Shown here piece by piece: positions 7,840 to 15,661 of a DNA stretch of 64,000 nt. A program made the translations under genes and the position numbers. Position 1 is the first letter of the stretch. The number at the start of each line of letters is the position of its first letter. Source of the stretch: Clostridia bacterium (GTDB taxonomy: Bacteria > Bacillota > Clostridia > RGIG6154); the NCBI GenBank assembly GCA_017410375.1, contig JAFQQW010000016.1, forward strand, positions 83,575 through 147,574. The letters run 5' to 3'. The notes under the pieces are model-generated. The model ran no database searches. It saw only the letters and a program-made list of their open reading frames with translations, and was not told the origin of the DNA.

Positions 7840-8766
7840 TCAATACTCCTTTAAAAAATCTTTTCTGATTATTTCGCACAAATCATGCATTTGTGTGACG
7901 CAAAGCTTTTGATATTTTGTTAATTGCTTTTCATCACAGCTCCTTGCATATGCATCCATAACGACCGCATATTGATTCAGATGATATTTTGCAGTGCATG
8001 GATATGCAGGATTTTCAGTAAACGCCATCATGCTGAGTGCATTCGATAACACTTCTGCTTTTTCGGGATATGCTTTAAAATTTTGGCAAAGCCAGACATA
8101 TAAATCGGGATGAAAATTTGCCATAATACCTGAATAACCGCTTGCGCCCTGTTTTAACGCATGCAGGCAGGTTTGTCCGTTTGCATTAAAAAGCTTTAAA
8201 GTTGTTCCTCTTAACAATCCAAGGCGTTCGGATAACAATTCAGGGTCACAGCACGTATCTTTGATAAATGCAAAACGTTTTTTCGTCAGACACCATTTAA
8301 ATATTTCAGTCGTGAGTAACCGCTTATAAGGTTTAGGACATTCATAAATACCGAGCGGAATCGATTTATTTAAAGATTTTTCCAAAAGTTTTTCTGCATT
8401 TTCAATCCAGATTGCGTCACCGTCATTGTGTAAATCTAAGCGGTTACTTACCCAAACAAATGCATCAATGCCTGTTTCGGAAATTCTATCCATTTCTTCG
8501 GCTTGTGCTTCGATTGAATCTGCACAATGACCGGAAGCAACAACCTTGAGTCTGCCATTTGATGCATCAACAACCGCTTTGGCAAGTTGCACACGTTCTT
8601 TTAAGCTCAAAAACTGCATTTCGCTGGATTGACAAACCGCAAAAACACCGGAACACCCGTTTTTAACGTAAAAATCCACTAATTCTGCAACCGCATCAAA
8701 ATCAATCTCTTTGTTTTTGTATGGGGTTATCATGGTCGGGTAAACACCATTTGGAATTTCAAACAT
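7840..8766 (-). CDS. Dihydrodipicolinate synthase / N-acetylneuraminate lyase family aldolase
   Basis: 308 residues, normal for this family of class I aldolases that form a Schiff base with pyruvate. The lysine is in FAFIKDTCCD (about residue 160), the conserved tyrosine in GIYECPKP (about 133), and the carboxylate-binding loop of other members (G-T-T-G/S-E) is replaced by AVCQSSEMQ. Real DHDPS (DapA) seems unlikely given the divergence and the setting beside a sialidase-fold gene. More likely it cleaves a 2-keto-3-deoxy sugar acid or a sialic-acid-like compound. ATG 8766 is chosen because AAAGGAGA precedes it; a TTG further upstream has none. First gene of a two-gene operon. Confidence 0.8.
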   Translation of the reverse strand: MFEIPNGVYPTMITPYKNKEIDFDAVAELVDFYVKNGCSGVFAVCQSSEMQFLSLKERVQLAKAVVDASNGRLKVVASGHCADSIEAQAEEMDRISETGIDAFVWVSNRLDLHNDGDAIWIENAEKLLEKSLNKSIPLGIYECPKPYKRLLTTEIFKWCLTKKRFAFIKDTCCDPELLSERLGLLRGTTLKLFNANGQTCLHALKQGASGYSGIMANFHPDLYVWLCQNFKAYPEKAEVLSNALSMMAFTENPAYPCTAKYHLNQYAVVMDAYARSCDEKQLTKYQKLCVTQMHDLCEIIRKDFLKEY

Positions 8767-8777
8767 AAAAACATCTC

Positions 8778-8806
8778 CTTTCAATCTTAGTATAGCAGAT
8801 TGAAAG
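8778..8806 (-). promoter_or_regulatory. Palindromic operator-like site over the -10 of the aldolase/sialidase-fold operon
   Basis: Perfect 10-bp inverted repeat CTTTCAATCT / AGATTGAAAG with a 9-nt centre that contains TATACT (minus strand, 8789-8794), the best -10 for the leftward operon. No good -35 is present. The position suggests a repressor operator or an activator site; a transcribed hairpin is the alternative. Confidence 0.5.
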
Positions 8807-8835
8807 ATGTTAGAAAATAGCTTTAAACGACAAAT

Positions 8836-9121
8836 AGATGTCCGAAACGGACATCTCAGACTGTCGAAAAAGTCGTTCTACCGCAAGCAAAGAACTATTT
8901 GTTATTCTGAGCGAAGCGAAGAATCTCCGGTTTGAACAGATGTTGAATGGAGCGGAATCCATCGAGGATTCCACTCCATTTCTTGCTTTTTGTCAATTTG
9001 AACTCTACCGTACCTCTGTACGCCGACGAATTCAAATTGACAAAATATAACTTCCTTTTTCGCACTCTGACAGCGTGTCGATAGGTTTATCGACACGCTG
9101 AGATGTCCGAAACGGACATCT
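8836..9121. repeat. Composite intergenic repeat element bounded by two identical 21-bp palindromes
   Basis: Two identical 21-bp palindromes (arms AGATGTCCG / CGGACATCT around AAA) lie at 8836-8856 and 9101-9121. Between them are a segment around 8901-8926 reading ATTCTGAGCGAAGCGAAG followed by AATCTC, an inverted repeat GGAGCGGAATCC / GGATTCCACTCC (8949-8977), a 12-bp inverted repeat TGTCAATTTGAA / TTCAAATTGACA (8991-9002 and 9031-9042), and a 13-bp hairpin (9071-9083 and 9088-9100). The open frames that cross it look non-coding. The right palindrome overlaps the stop codon of the AraC gene and, on the plus strand, is followed by a T-run, so it could also terminate transcription. This accounts for the 353 bp without a gene between 8767 and 9119. 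Confidence 0.8.
8962..9101 (+). repeat. Repeat core, copy A (inverted partner at 63861-64000)
   Basis: This 140-bp core is repeated in reverse orientation at 63861-64000. By eye only two mismatches separate the copies. It contains the 12-bp and 13-bp inverted repeats described for the composite element. Confidence 0.92.
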
Positions 9122-9983
9122 ATTTTTTTATGGCACTTCTAAGTTCAGCAGGTGTCATACCTTCTTGTTTTTTAAAGAATTTGCTTAGGGAATATCGGTC
9201 TGAAAAGCCCGTTTGAGATGCTATTTCAGATAAAGTAAACTCTGTTTCTAATAGTAATTTTTTTATTTGTTCTGCTTGAATTTGTGCTTTTATTTCACGG
9301 AACGTCATGCCCGTTTCTTCTTTAAAAATACGACTCAACTGTCTTTCGCTCATGAAAAAATTTTCTGCGACATCCGAAAAACGCATGTCGTTTAAAAGAT
9401 TGTCACGGATATATTTTCTGACATGACTTGTAAGTGTGCCGTTTTTCATTTTCGGCTCAATCGAAGTGTTTCGAACATCTGCAATTACATCCGTAAGTTG
9501 CACAAAGATATTGTACAGGCAATTTTGTGAAAAATTATAACTTTCAAAATAGTTTTCCGTCGCACACTTTAATATACTCTCAACCATGATTATCGCTGGT
9601 TCTGGCATTTTTTTAACGCATGCAATTTTAGCGCTGTGAATAAGTGATGATGATATTTTATGATCCTCGACCGCAAAACCCCAGACAAATTTTTCAAAAT
9701 CATCTGAAGCATTTGTAAAGCGATGTGATTTGTTAGGCGGAATCAGGATAAAAGTATTTTTCGACGTGTTTAATATTTTGCCGTCAATTTCGAATTCACC
9801 CATCCCATTAAGACATAGATGTAGTTCAAAAAAGGAGTGCCTGTGTTGTTTGTAGTTCCATGTTTCAAACTGATTAAATGCCACTCTGCACCAATATGTT
9901 TTCAAGTGTATTGGTTCAATACACTTATTCCAGTCAATTTTACTGATTTTTTTGGAGGCAAGAACTCTTTGCGATTCAGTCAT
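9120..9983 (-). CDS. AraC-family transcriptional regulator
   Basis: 287 residues. The cupin-like sensor domain contains HRHSFFELHLCLNG and FILIPPNKSHRF (residues 45-95). The C-terminal AraC DNA-binding domain has RFSDVAENFFMSERQLSRIFK and FTLSEIASQTGFSDRYSLSKFFKK, ending with GMTPAELR. AGGAG precedes ATG 9983. It begins 10 bp after the malQ stop codon, so it is probably co-transcribed with malQ, an arrangement in which the regulator is the distal gene. Its 3' end overlaps a palindromic repeat. Possible targets are malQ itself or the aldolase/sialidase-fold operon across the repeat; neither can be settled from sequence. Confidence 0.88.
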   Translation of the reverse strand: MTESQRVLASKKISKIDWNKCIEPIHLKTYWCRVAFNQFETWNYKQHRHSFFELHLCLNGMGEFEIDGKILNTSKNTFILIPPNKSHRFTNASDDFEKFVWGFAVEDHKISSSLIHSAKIACVKKMPEPAIIMVESILKCATENYFESYNFSQNCLYNIFVQLTDVIADVRNTSIEPKMKNGTLTSHVRKYIRDNLLNDMRFSDVAENFFMSERQLSRIFKEETGMTFREIKAQIQAEQIKKLLLETEFTLSEIASQTGFSDRYSLSKFFKKQEGMTPAELRSAIKK

Positions 9984-9993
9984 ATTGAGACTC

Positions 9994-11430
9994 CTATCTG
10001 TTAAACAATTTGTTCAGCTTACGGTATTTTTGTTTATCAATGGAATCAAGCTGTTCTTTTGTGATTCTGTATTGCCAATTGCCGTCTGCTTTCCCCGGAA
10101 TGTTTAAGCGTGTATCCGAACCAAACCCAAGTAAATCCTGTATGGGTAAAATTACAAGTCCTGCATTGCTTGCAAACACCGTTCTGATAATGCTGTCGTA
10201 GCTCTTATCCCAATCAGCTTCGGTGAATCCGCAATAATCCAAAACCTCTTTGCGTGTGTTATCATCCAATTCCCAGATGTATCCTAAAAGGGTATTGTTG
10301 TCATGTGTGCCTGTGTATGCGACACTGTTATTTACATAGTTATGCGGTTTATGCGGTGAATCTCCGTCCGATAAAAAAGCAAACTGGAATACCTTCATGC
10401 CCGGGAACCCGCTGTAGTTTACAAGCTCAATCACCTCATTGGTAATATCACCTAAGTCTTCTGCAATAATCAGTTTGTCGCCGGCAAGCTTCTTAATTGC
10501 ATCAATAAACGGTTTGCCCGGACCTTTAACCCATTTTCCGTCTTTCGCTGTTTTGGCACCGTACGGAATGCTGTAATAAGCCTCTAACCCTCTGAAATGG
10601 TCAATGCGTACGCCGTCAAACAGTTCAAGCATCAAACTCATGCGGTCGAGCCACCATTTATAGCCGTCTTTTGCCATAACATCCCAATCGTATAAAGGGT
10701 TGCCCCAAAGCTGACCGTCTTCCGAAAAATAATCCGGCGGAACTCCTGCAACGCATTTAGGAACATTTTTTTCATCCAACTGAAATAATTTCCTGTTTGC
10801 CCACACATCACAGCTGTCATACGCTACGAAAATCGGGATATCACCGATAATTTTTATTCCTTTGCTGTTCGCATAAGCTTTTATTTCGCTCCATTGATTG
10901 AAAAACTCATATTGGATAAACTGCCATGCAAATAAAATATTTTCGTCGCAGCTATCTTTTTCCCAGGCATACCATTCCGTATTATCGTTTGCTTCTTTCA
11001 ATGCCATGAATTTGCAAAAATCTGCAATATGAGGATGAGACTCGATAAAATCCTTGATTGCACTTTTGTCTTTTATGCGAAGTGCTGCGGTTTTCAAAAG
11101 CTTAAAACGTGTATGGAACAAACGAACATATTCACAACCGTAAGGTGTATTTTGTCTATGCGCATCAAGCTCCTCTTTCGACAATAATCCTTTTTTATAC
11201 AAAGTGTTTAAATCCACGAAATACGGATTACCTGCAAAAGCAGAATAAGATTTATATGGCGAATTACACTCATCCACCATAGTAAAAGGTAAAACCTGCC
11301 AATATTTAAATCCGCAATCGGACAGAAAATCAATAAATTCTTTTGCCTCTTTTCCGAAAGCACCCGATGAATACTCACCGTAAAGAGATGAAATGTGCAT
11401 TAAAACACCGCTTGCTCTTTCCAATTTCAT
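9994..11430 (-). CDS. malQ: 4-alpha-glucanotransferase (amylomaltase), GH77
   Basis: 478 residues, typical for a short MalQ. It moves 4-alpha-glucan segments between maltooligosaccharides in the cytoplasm. Visible family motifs: ASGVLMHISSLYGEYSSGAFG at the N-terminus, SPYKSYSAFAGNPYFVDL, the nucleophile aspartate in GVRIDHFRGLEAYYSIP (about residue 280), the acid/base glutamate in IIAEDLGDIT (about 325) and the transition-state aspartate in THDNNT (about 380). Start: GGAGG lies only 1 nt before ATG 11430, so the in-frame TTG at 11424 may be the real initiation codon. It has a near-consensus promoter and is followed closely by an AraC gene. Confidence 0.95.
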   Translation of the reverse strand: MKLERASGVLMHISSLYGEYSSGAFGKEAKEFIDFLSDCGFKYWQVLPFTMVDECNSPYKSYSAFAGNPYFVDLNTLYKKGLLSKEELDAHRQNTPYGCEYVRLFHTRFKLLKTAALRIKDKSAIKDFIESHPHIADFCKFMALKEANDNTEWYAWEKDSCDENILFAWQFIQYEFFNQWSEIKAYANSKGIKIIGDIPIFVAYDSCDVWANRKLFQLDEKNVPKCVAGVPPDYFSEDGQLWGNPLYDWDVMAKDGYKWWLDRMSLMLELFDGVRIDHFRGLEAYYSIPYGAKTAKDGKWVKGPGKPFIDAIKKLAGDKLIIAEDLGDITNEVIELVNYSGFPGMKVFQFAFLSDGDSPHKPHNYVNNSVAYTGTHDNNTLLGYIWELDDNTRKEVLDYCGFTEADWDKSYDSIIRTVFASNAGLVILPIQDLLGFGSDTRLNIPGKADGNWQYRITKEQLDSIDKQKYRKLNKLFNR

Positions 11431-11450
11431 TCCTCCCTGCTGTTTTATTC

Positions 11451-11479
11451 ATTATATCATAAATATGCAAAAATGTAAA
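11451..11479 (-). promoter_or_regulatory. SigA-type promoter of malQ
   Basis: On the minus strand TTTACA (11474-11479) and TATAAT (11451-11456) with a 17-bp spacer, just upstream of the malQ ribosome binding site. Confidence 0.78.
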
Positions 11480-11480
11480 T

Positions 11481-11505
11481 AACCGCAATGCAAAACATTG
11501 CGGTT
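11481..11505 (-). terminator. Terminator after the TIM-barrel gene at 11513
   Basis: Perfect 10-bp stem AACCGCAATG / CATTGCGGTT with loop CAAAA, a few bases downstream of the 11513-12400 gene and before the malQ promoter. The tail ATTTACATTTTT is moderately U-rich. Confidence 0.75.
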
Positions 11506-11512
11506 AAATCAT

Positions 11513-12400
11513 TCAGCATTCGCTTTCAATTTCCGAAATATAGCGTTTTAAATTGTTGAAGCCTGTAGTGATACCCTGAATACAATCCTCTGCCCCTTCA
11601 TACTCTATGGAAACATAGCCATCATATCCGGCACGTTTTAAAATACGCAGACACTGTTTTACAGGAACACATCCCTGACCGATAATAGAACCTTTAAAGA
11701 AATTTCCGCCTCTGGTCATGCCGTAGCCTGCTCCCGGATGTGCATCTTTTCCGGAGCGGATGAAGAAATCCTTGCAATGTACATGAACTGCATAAGGCGC
11801 GAGACGAGAAACCGCCAGAGCATTGTCATCATCTGCGCATACAAAGTTGCCCATATCCACCAAAAGACCGAAATTTTCATGATTCACAGCATTAAAAAGC
11901 TCTTCCATTCTGTAACTGTCCTGGAATATGTATCCGTGGTTTTCCGTGCAGGTTTTGATACCGAGCGACTGACCGTATTCCGTAATTTTTCTTGTATTTT
12001 CTGCAATAGTCGGGAGCATCAGCTTATAGCTTCTGCCGTCTTTATCGTTGCCGAATGTAAAAGTGGAATCGTGTCTGAGTACTTTTGCGCCCAAAATTTT
12101 TGCCACATCCAGCTGTCCCTTTAAACGGTTGATTTCTTGTTCAGCATTTTCTCCTTTGCAATAAAGAGATGCACCGATGGTATACGCATTGATATCCATG
12201 CCAAGCTCGTCGGCGCGTTTTTTAAGCTTTAATGCGTATTCCTTCTGATCGTCAAGTGTATATCCTTCTTTTGGATTTAACTCTGTAAACTCTATAGCCT
12301 CAAGACCAATTTTCTTCGCTTCATCAATTGTATCAAGCTGTGTCAGTTTTCCTTGTCGGATGTACTGATGAAATGAATACGAACTGACTGAAATCTTCAT
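11513..12400 (-). CDS. Sugar phosphate isomerase/epimerase-like TIM barrel protein
   Basis: 295 residues of the xylose isomerase-like TIM barrel (AP_endonuc_2) superfamily. Candidate divalent-metal ligands are the Glu in CTENHGYIF (about residue 150), Asp in LLVDMGNF (about 185), His in VHVHCKDF (about 210) and Glu in SIEYEG (about 270). Family members are isomerases, epimerases or dehydratases of sugars, inososes and related polyols; the substrate cannot be called. It has its own promoter and terminator, so it is a single-gene unit. GGAGA precedes ATG 12400 at good spacing. Two other members of the superfamily occur at 18541 and 58145. Confidence 0.8.
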   Translation of the reverse strand: MKISVSSYSFHQYIRQGKLTQLDTIDEAKKIGLEAIEFTELNPKEGYTLDDQKEYALKLKKRADELGMDINAYTIGASLYCKGENAEQEINRLKGQLDVAKILGAKVLRHDSTFTFGNDKDGRSYKLMLPTIAENTRKITEYGQSLGIKTCTENHGYIFQDSYRMEELFNAVNHENFGLLVDMGNFVCADDDNALAVSRLAPYAVHVHCKDFFIRSGKDAHPGAGYGMTRGGNFFKGSIIGQGCVPVKQCLRILKRAGYDGYVSIEYEGAEDCIQGITTGFNNLKRYISEIESEC

Positions 12401-12467
12401 ATCATTTTCTCCTTTTTGTTAAGTTAGGCATCTGCAAAGCATCTCCTGCGATCCCTGTTTCGGAATA

Positions 12468-12496
12468 ATTGTATCATATTTTTTCTAACAAGTCAA
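12468..12496 (-). promoter_or_regulatory. SigA-type promoter of the TIM-barrel gene
   Basis: TTGACT (12491-12496) and TACAAT (12468-12473) on the minus strand with a 17-bp spacer, giving a leader of about 60 nt. Confidence 0.78.
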
Positions 12497-12505
12497 TTAT
12501 AAAAT

Positions 12506-12530
12506 AAAGCACCGCAGTAAGCGGTGCTTT
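12506..12530 (-). terminator. Terminator of the GH38 gene
   Basis: Perfect 10-bp stem AAAGCACCGC / GCGGTGCTTT with a 5-nt loop just downstream of the GH38 stop codon, followed on the minus strand by ATTTTAT. Confidence 0.8.
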
Positions 12531-12535
12531 TTGGC

Positions 12536-15500
12536 TTATTCAACCATTAAAGTTACAATTTCAAAGGTAGAAACATTCAGTTCAATCTTGTTATCGCGAA
12601 CAGGAATTTCCGAAAGTTTATTTTCCAGCATATCGCAAAGGTATGCCTTTTTGATATTAAAACCAAAGGTGAATTCCGCTTTTCCGCGCCTGTTGTATGC
12701 GTCATACGCACGAACAACAATTGCATCACTGTTTTCTGCTTTTTTCACGGTATCAATAATCACATTTTTCTTATCACAGGAAACAATGCTGAACTCTGAA
12801 GCAAGACTACCGTCGCCCAAAGCTTTAAACACAACAAGCGGTTTATTTAAGAGATACGCATTTTGCACAACTTCGCCCTGCTTATGGTTACCTGCGTGGG
12901 GATAAAGGCTATAAGTGAAAAAATGCACTTCTATATCTGCCGCTTCGTTCGGATAGGTACCAGCCTTCAGCATGGTAAGCTTTAAAACATTCCCTTCGGT
13001 GTTATGACCGTACTTGCAGTCGTTTAACAGTGCTACACCGTAATCATCTTCTGAAATGTCGGCAAATTTGTGCGCACAAACTTCAAATTTTGCCGCATCA
13101 TAGGGCGTGTTTTCATGAGTCGGACGTTCCAGATATCCGAACTGTGTTTCATAAACTGCTTTGTCTGTATGCACATTTACCGGAAAGGCTGTTTTGAGTA
13201 CAATATGCTTTTCTTTCCAGTCAACAACTGTTTCAAAATCAATTCTTCTGGAATTTTCATACAAAAACATATGCTGTGTAATAGTAGAGCTCAAGAATTT
13301 ACGAACAATTTTAAAGCCTGCGCGTGCACCATCTGTAATGGGCTCAAATACTTCTACATTATCCACACTCCACATTTTCTGCTTGTAGTACGGAGAAAGT
13401 TCCCAGTTATCATAGTTGTACGGCAAATCCTCAAATGCCTGAATCACATTCGCTGCTTTGCCCGATTCCACAACCTCGCGCTCCAATTCTTTATCGTAAA
13501 CAGAAATGATGTTTGCTTTTTCGTCCAGTTTTACAACAAAATACTTGTTTTCAACTGTTCTTTCTCCGACTTTGACAGTATTATCACAGGAAAGTGCGTC
13601 AAATGTTTTCCAGCCGTTCGCCGGAACCTTTTCAGCATAAACAATTTTACCGTCCACATTTACATAGCCGTCTGTTTCAAAGCCGTTGGGATTATACACA
13701 ACAACGCCTTTTTCCACACCTTTTGCAATGGTGTCGTACGCTTTTTGCAAAATAGCATTTCCGTCCTCGGCAATTTTTGCGTACTGCTTGTCAGAGGTTT
13801 TATATACCTCTTCAATGGAAGAGCCGGGAATGATGTCATGGAACTGGTTTAAAAGAATGGTTTTCCAACCTGCATTGATTACATCCTGCGGATAGGCTTC
13901 ACCTTTCAAACGATTTGTAATGGCAGAAAGTTGTTCTGCGGTCTGGTACAGAAGCTCACATTTTCTGTTGTTTCTTTTGTTTTTAGCAATAGATGTATAG
14001 GTACCACGGTGAAATTCCAGATACAACTCGCCCACCCATTTGGGCATCTTCTTCAAATCACAGGAAGCTTTGTCGAAATCAGCTTTAAGCTTGGTAAGGT
14101 ATTCAGTCGGATTCTCAATAACTGTTTTCGGTATACCGGGAATGCCGTATTTTAAGCGTCTGTGAAACTCTAACATTCTGCGAACAGGACCGCCGCCACC
14201 ATCACCGTAGCCAAAGGTCATCATGCTGCGTTTGGTATATGCTTTTTGTTGCAGTCTCTGCCTTGTTCCTTTTGTCATGGTCGGTGTGATGTCACAAACA
14301 TAGGTGGTATAACGTTCGCCTTGAGGCTGATAATTTTGCGCCGTAATGAATGCGGTGAAAATCTGTGTGCCGTCAATACCCTCCCACATGAAAACATCAT
14401 AAGGCAACTGGTTGGTGTCATTCCAGCTGATTTTGGAGGTTACGAATTTGTCTACGCCACACTTTTTCAAAATCTGAGGCAATGCTGCAGAATAACCAAA
14501 CACATCTGGAAGCCAAAGTGTTTTGCTGTCTACATCAAATTCGTCTTTGAAAAATTTCTTACCGAACATAATCTGTCGGATTAAGCTTTCGCCGGAGGAT
14601 AAATTACAGTCTGCTTCAACCCACATTGCACCTTCGGGTTCAAAGCGTCCTTCTTTTACACGCTGTTTGATTTTTTCATACAGCTCGGGTTCGTATTTTT
14701 TTACATATTCATAAAGCTGAGGCTGTGAGGACATAAATTTATATTCATCATATTTTTCCATCAACTTTAAAACAGTTGCAAAAGAACGTTGCGCCTTTTC
14801 TTCGGTCTGATCAAGTGTCCAGAGCCACGCCACGTCAATATGGGTGTGCCCGATACAGGTTACCTCATAATCACTCTTACCGCATACATCTTTATTTTCA
14901 TAGTATTCGTTTTTCAGAAAATTAATCGCTTTATCAATTGAAGCATAGAATTCTTCCGAATATGGTACACGCAAATCCAGAAGATTGCATGCCATTTCCA
15001 GATATTTTGCAGTCAGTACTGCATTATCATCCGTTTCGTCCATGCAGGAAAGCGACTCGAAAGGCACGCGGATATCATAATAAAGCTGTTCAACCGAAGC
15101 GTCCACAATTTTAACAGAAGGCTCAAAAATAAACTTCCCACCTGCCATGCCGGTATAGAAATATAAGTGCAAGTCGTACTCTTTATCAAATTCAAGTTCG
15201 GCATCCGTGTGGTTCATGTCCATCCCCTGCTCTGCTTCACCATTTAAAAACAACAAACCTTGAGGATTGCAAGAATCCCATTGCCCTTCACGGCCGGTTC
15301 TTAAATCAAAATAAATTTTGTGTCTCGGTGATGTCTTTGGAGGCGTTGCAAGCTTTGAATACACCCAGTAATGCTTATCCACACCGTCAAAAAAATCTCC
15401 GAACGCAAGTGCATCCCAGGATTCATCTGCAACAGGACATCTTTTTTCTTTTTTGTAACCGGTTTCGAGTTTTAAGCAAGTTTCAAGAGGCGTTTTCTGA

Positions 15501-15562
15501 ATTGTTAGTAATTCGCCGAGAACTTTAACAATTTTCTCGATTTTTTTGTAAGTAAAATTCAT
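12536..15562 (-). CDS. Alpha-mannosidase, GH38
   Basis: About 1008 residues, the usual length for bacterial GH38. The zinc-binding N-terminal signature is CIGHTHIDVAWLWTLDQTEEK (about residues 245-265), and the nucleophile aspartate is in LWLPDVFGYSAALPQ (about 360). GRFEPEGAMWVEADCNLSSGES and GYGDGGGG are also family hallmarks. A beta-rich C-terminal half follows. No signal peptide, so it probably removes alpha-linked mannose from imported N-glycan or mannan fragments. A longer frame begins upstream, but ATG 15562 has AGGTGG at 7 nt and starts the conserved protein (MNFTYKKIEK). It is divergent from an AraC gene and is a single-gene unit with a terminator. Confidence 0.92.
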   Translation of the reverse strand: MNFTYKKIEKIVKVLGELLTIQKTPLETCLKLETGYKKEKRCPVADESWDALAFGDFFDGVDKHYWVYSKLATPPKTSPRHKIYFDLRTGREGQWDSCNPQGLLFLNGEAEQGMDMNHTDAELEFDKEYDLHLYFYTGMAGGKFIFEPSVKIVDASVEQLYYDIRVPFESLSCMDETDDNAVLTAKYLEMACNLLDLRVPYSEEFYASIDKAINFLKNEYYENKDVCGKSDYEVTCIGHTHIDVAWLWTLDQTEEKAQRSFATVLKLMEKYDEYKFMSSQPQLYEYVKKYEPELYEKIKQRVKEGRFEPEGAMWVEADCNLSSGESLIRQIMFGKKFFKDEFDVDSKTLWLPDVFGYSAALPQILKKCGVDKFVTSKISWNDTNQLPYDVFMWEGIDGTQIFTAFITAQNYQPQGERYTTYVCDITPTMTKGTRQRLQQKAYTKRSMMTFGYGDGGGGPVRRMLEFHRRLKYGIPGIPKTVIENPTEYLTKLKADFDKASCDLKKMPKWVGELYLEFHRGTYTSIAKNKRNNRKCELLYQTAEQLSAITNRLKGEAYPQDVINAGWKTILLNQFHDIIPGSSIEEVYKTSDKQYAKIAEDGNAILQKAYDTIAKGVEKGVVVYNPNGFETDGYVNVDGKIVYAEKVPANGWKTFDALSCDNTVKVGERTVENKYFVVKLDEKANIISVYDKELEREVVESGKAANVIQAFEDLPYNYDNWELSPYYKQKMWSVDNVEVFEPITDGARAGFKIVRKFLSSTITQHMFLYENSRRIDFETVVDWKEKHIVLKTAFPVNVHTDKAVYETQFGYLERPTHENTPYDAAKFEVCAHKFADISEDDYGVALLNDCKYGHNTEGNVLKLTMLKAGTYPNEAADIEVHFFTYSLYPHAGNHKQGEVVQNAYLLNKPLVVFKALGDGSLASEFSIVSCDKKNVIIDTVKKAENSDAIVVRAYDAYNRRGKAEFTFGFNIKKAYLCDMLENKLSEIPVRDNKIELNVSTFEIVTLMVE

Positions 15563-15616
15563 ATTCATTCCACCTTTCGTTTTTAGTATATCACATTTAA
15601 GCCGGCATTTCTTTCG

Positions 15617-15645
15617 TTGACTTGATATATTTTTTATGGTATAAT
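15617..15645 (+). promoter_or_regulatory. SigA-type promoter of the AraC gene at 15662
   Basis: TTGACT (15617-15622) and TATAAT (15640-15645) with a 17-bp spacer; predicted start is about 10 nt before the first ATG. On the other strand only a TATACT (15585-15590) without a good -35 faces the GH38 gene, suggesting an activator-dependent promoter. Confidence 0.82.
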
Positions 15646-15661
15646 GATATTTATATAAAGG

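Noticed and set aside
7840..8766. dapA (lysine biosynthesis)
   Set aside because: Substrate-binding loop differs from DapA and the gene is coupled to a sialidase-fold protein rather than lysine genes.
8838..9096. Small genes in the intergenic repeat on both strands
   Set aside because: The open frames coincide with inverted repeats, lack ribosome binding sites and code for unrelated peptides in the two repeat copies.
13070..13852. Long open frame (260 codons) antisense to the GH38 gene
   Set aside because: Low-complexity Phe/Cys/Ile-rich translation without a ribosome binding site; the opposite strand encodes conserved GH38 sequence.
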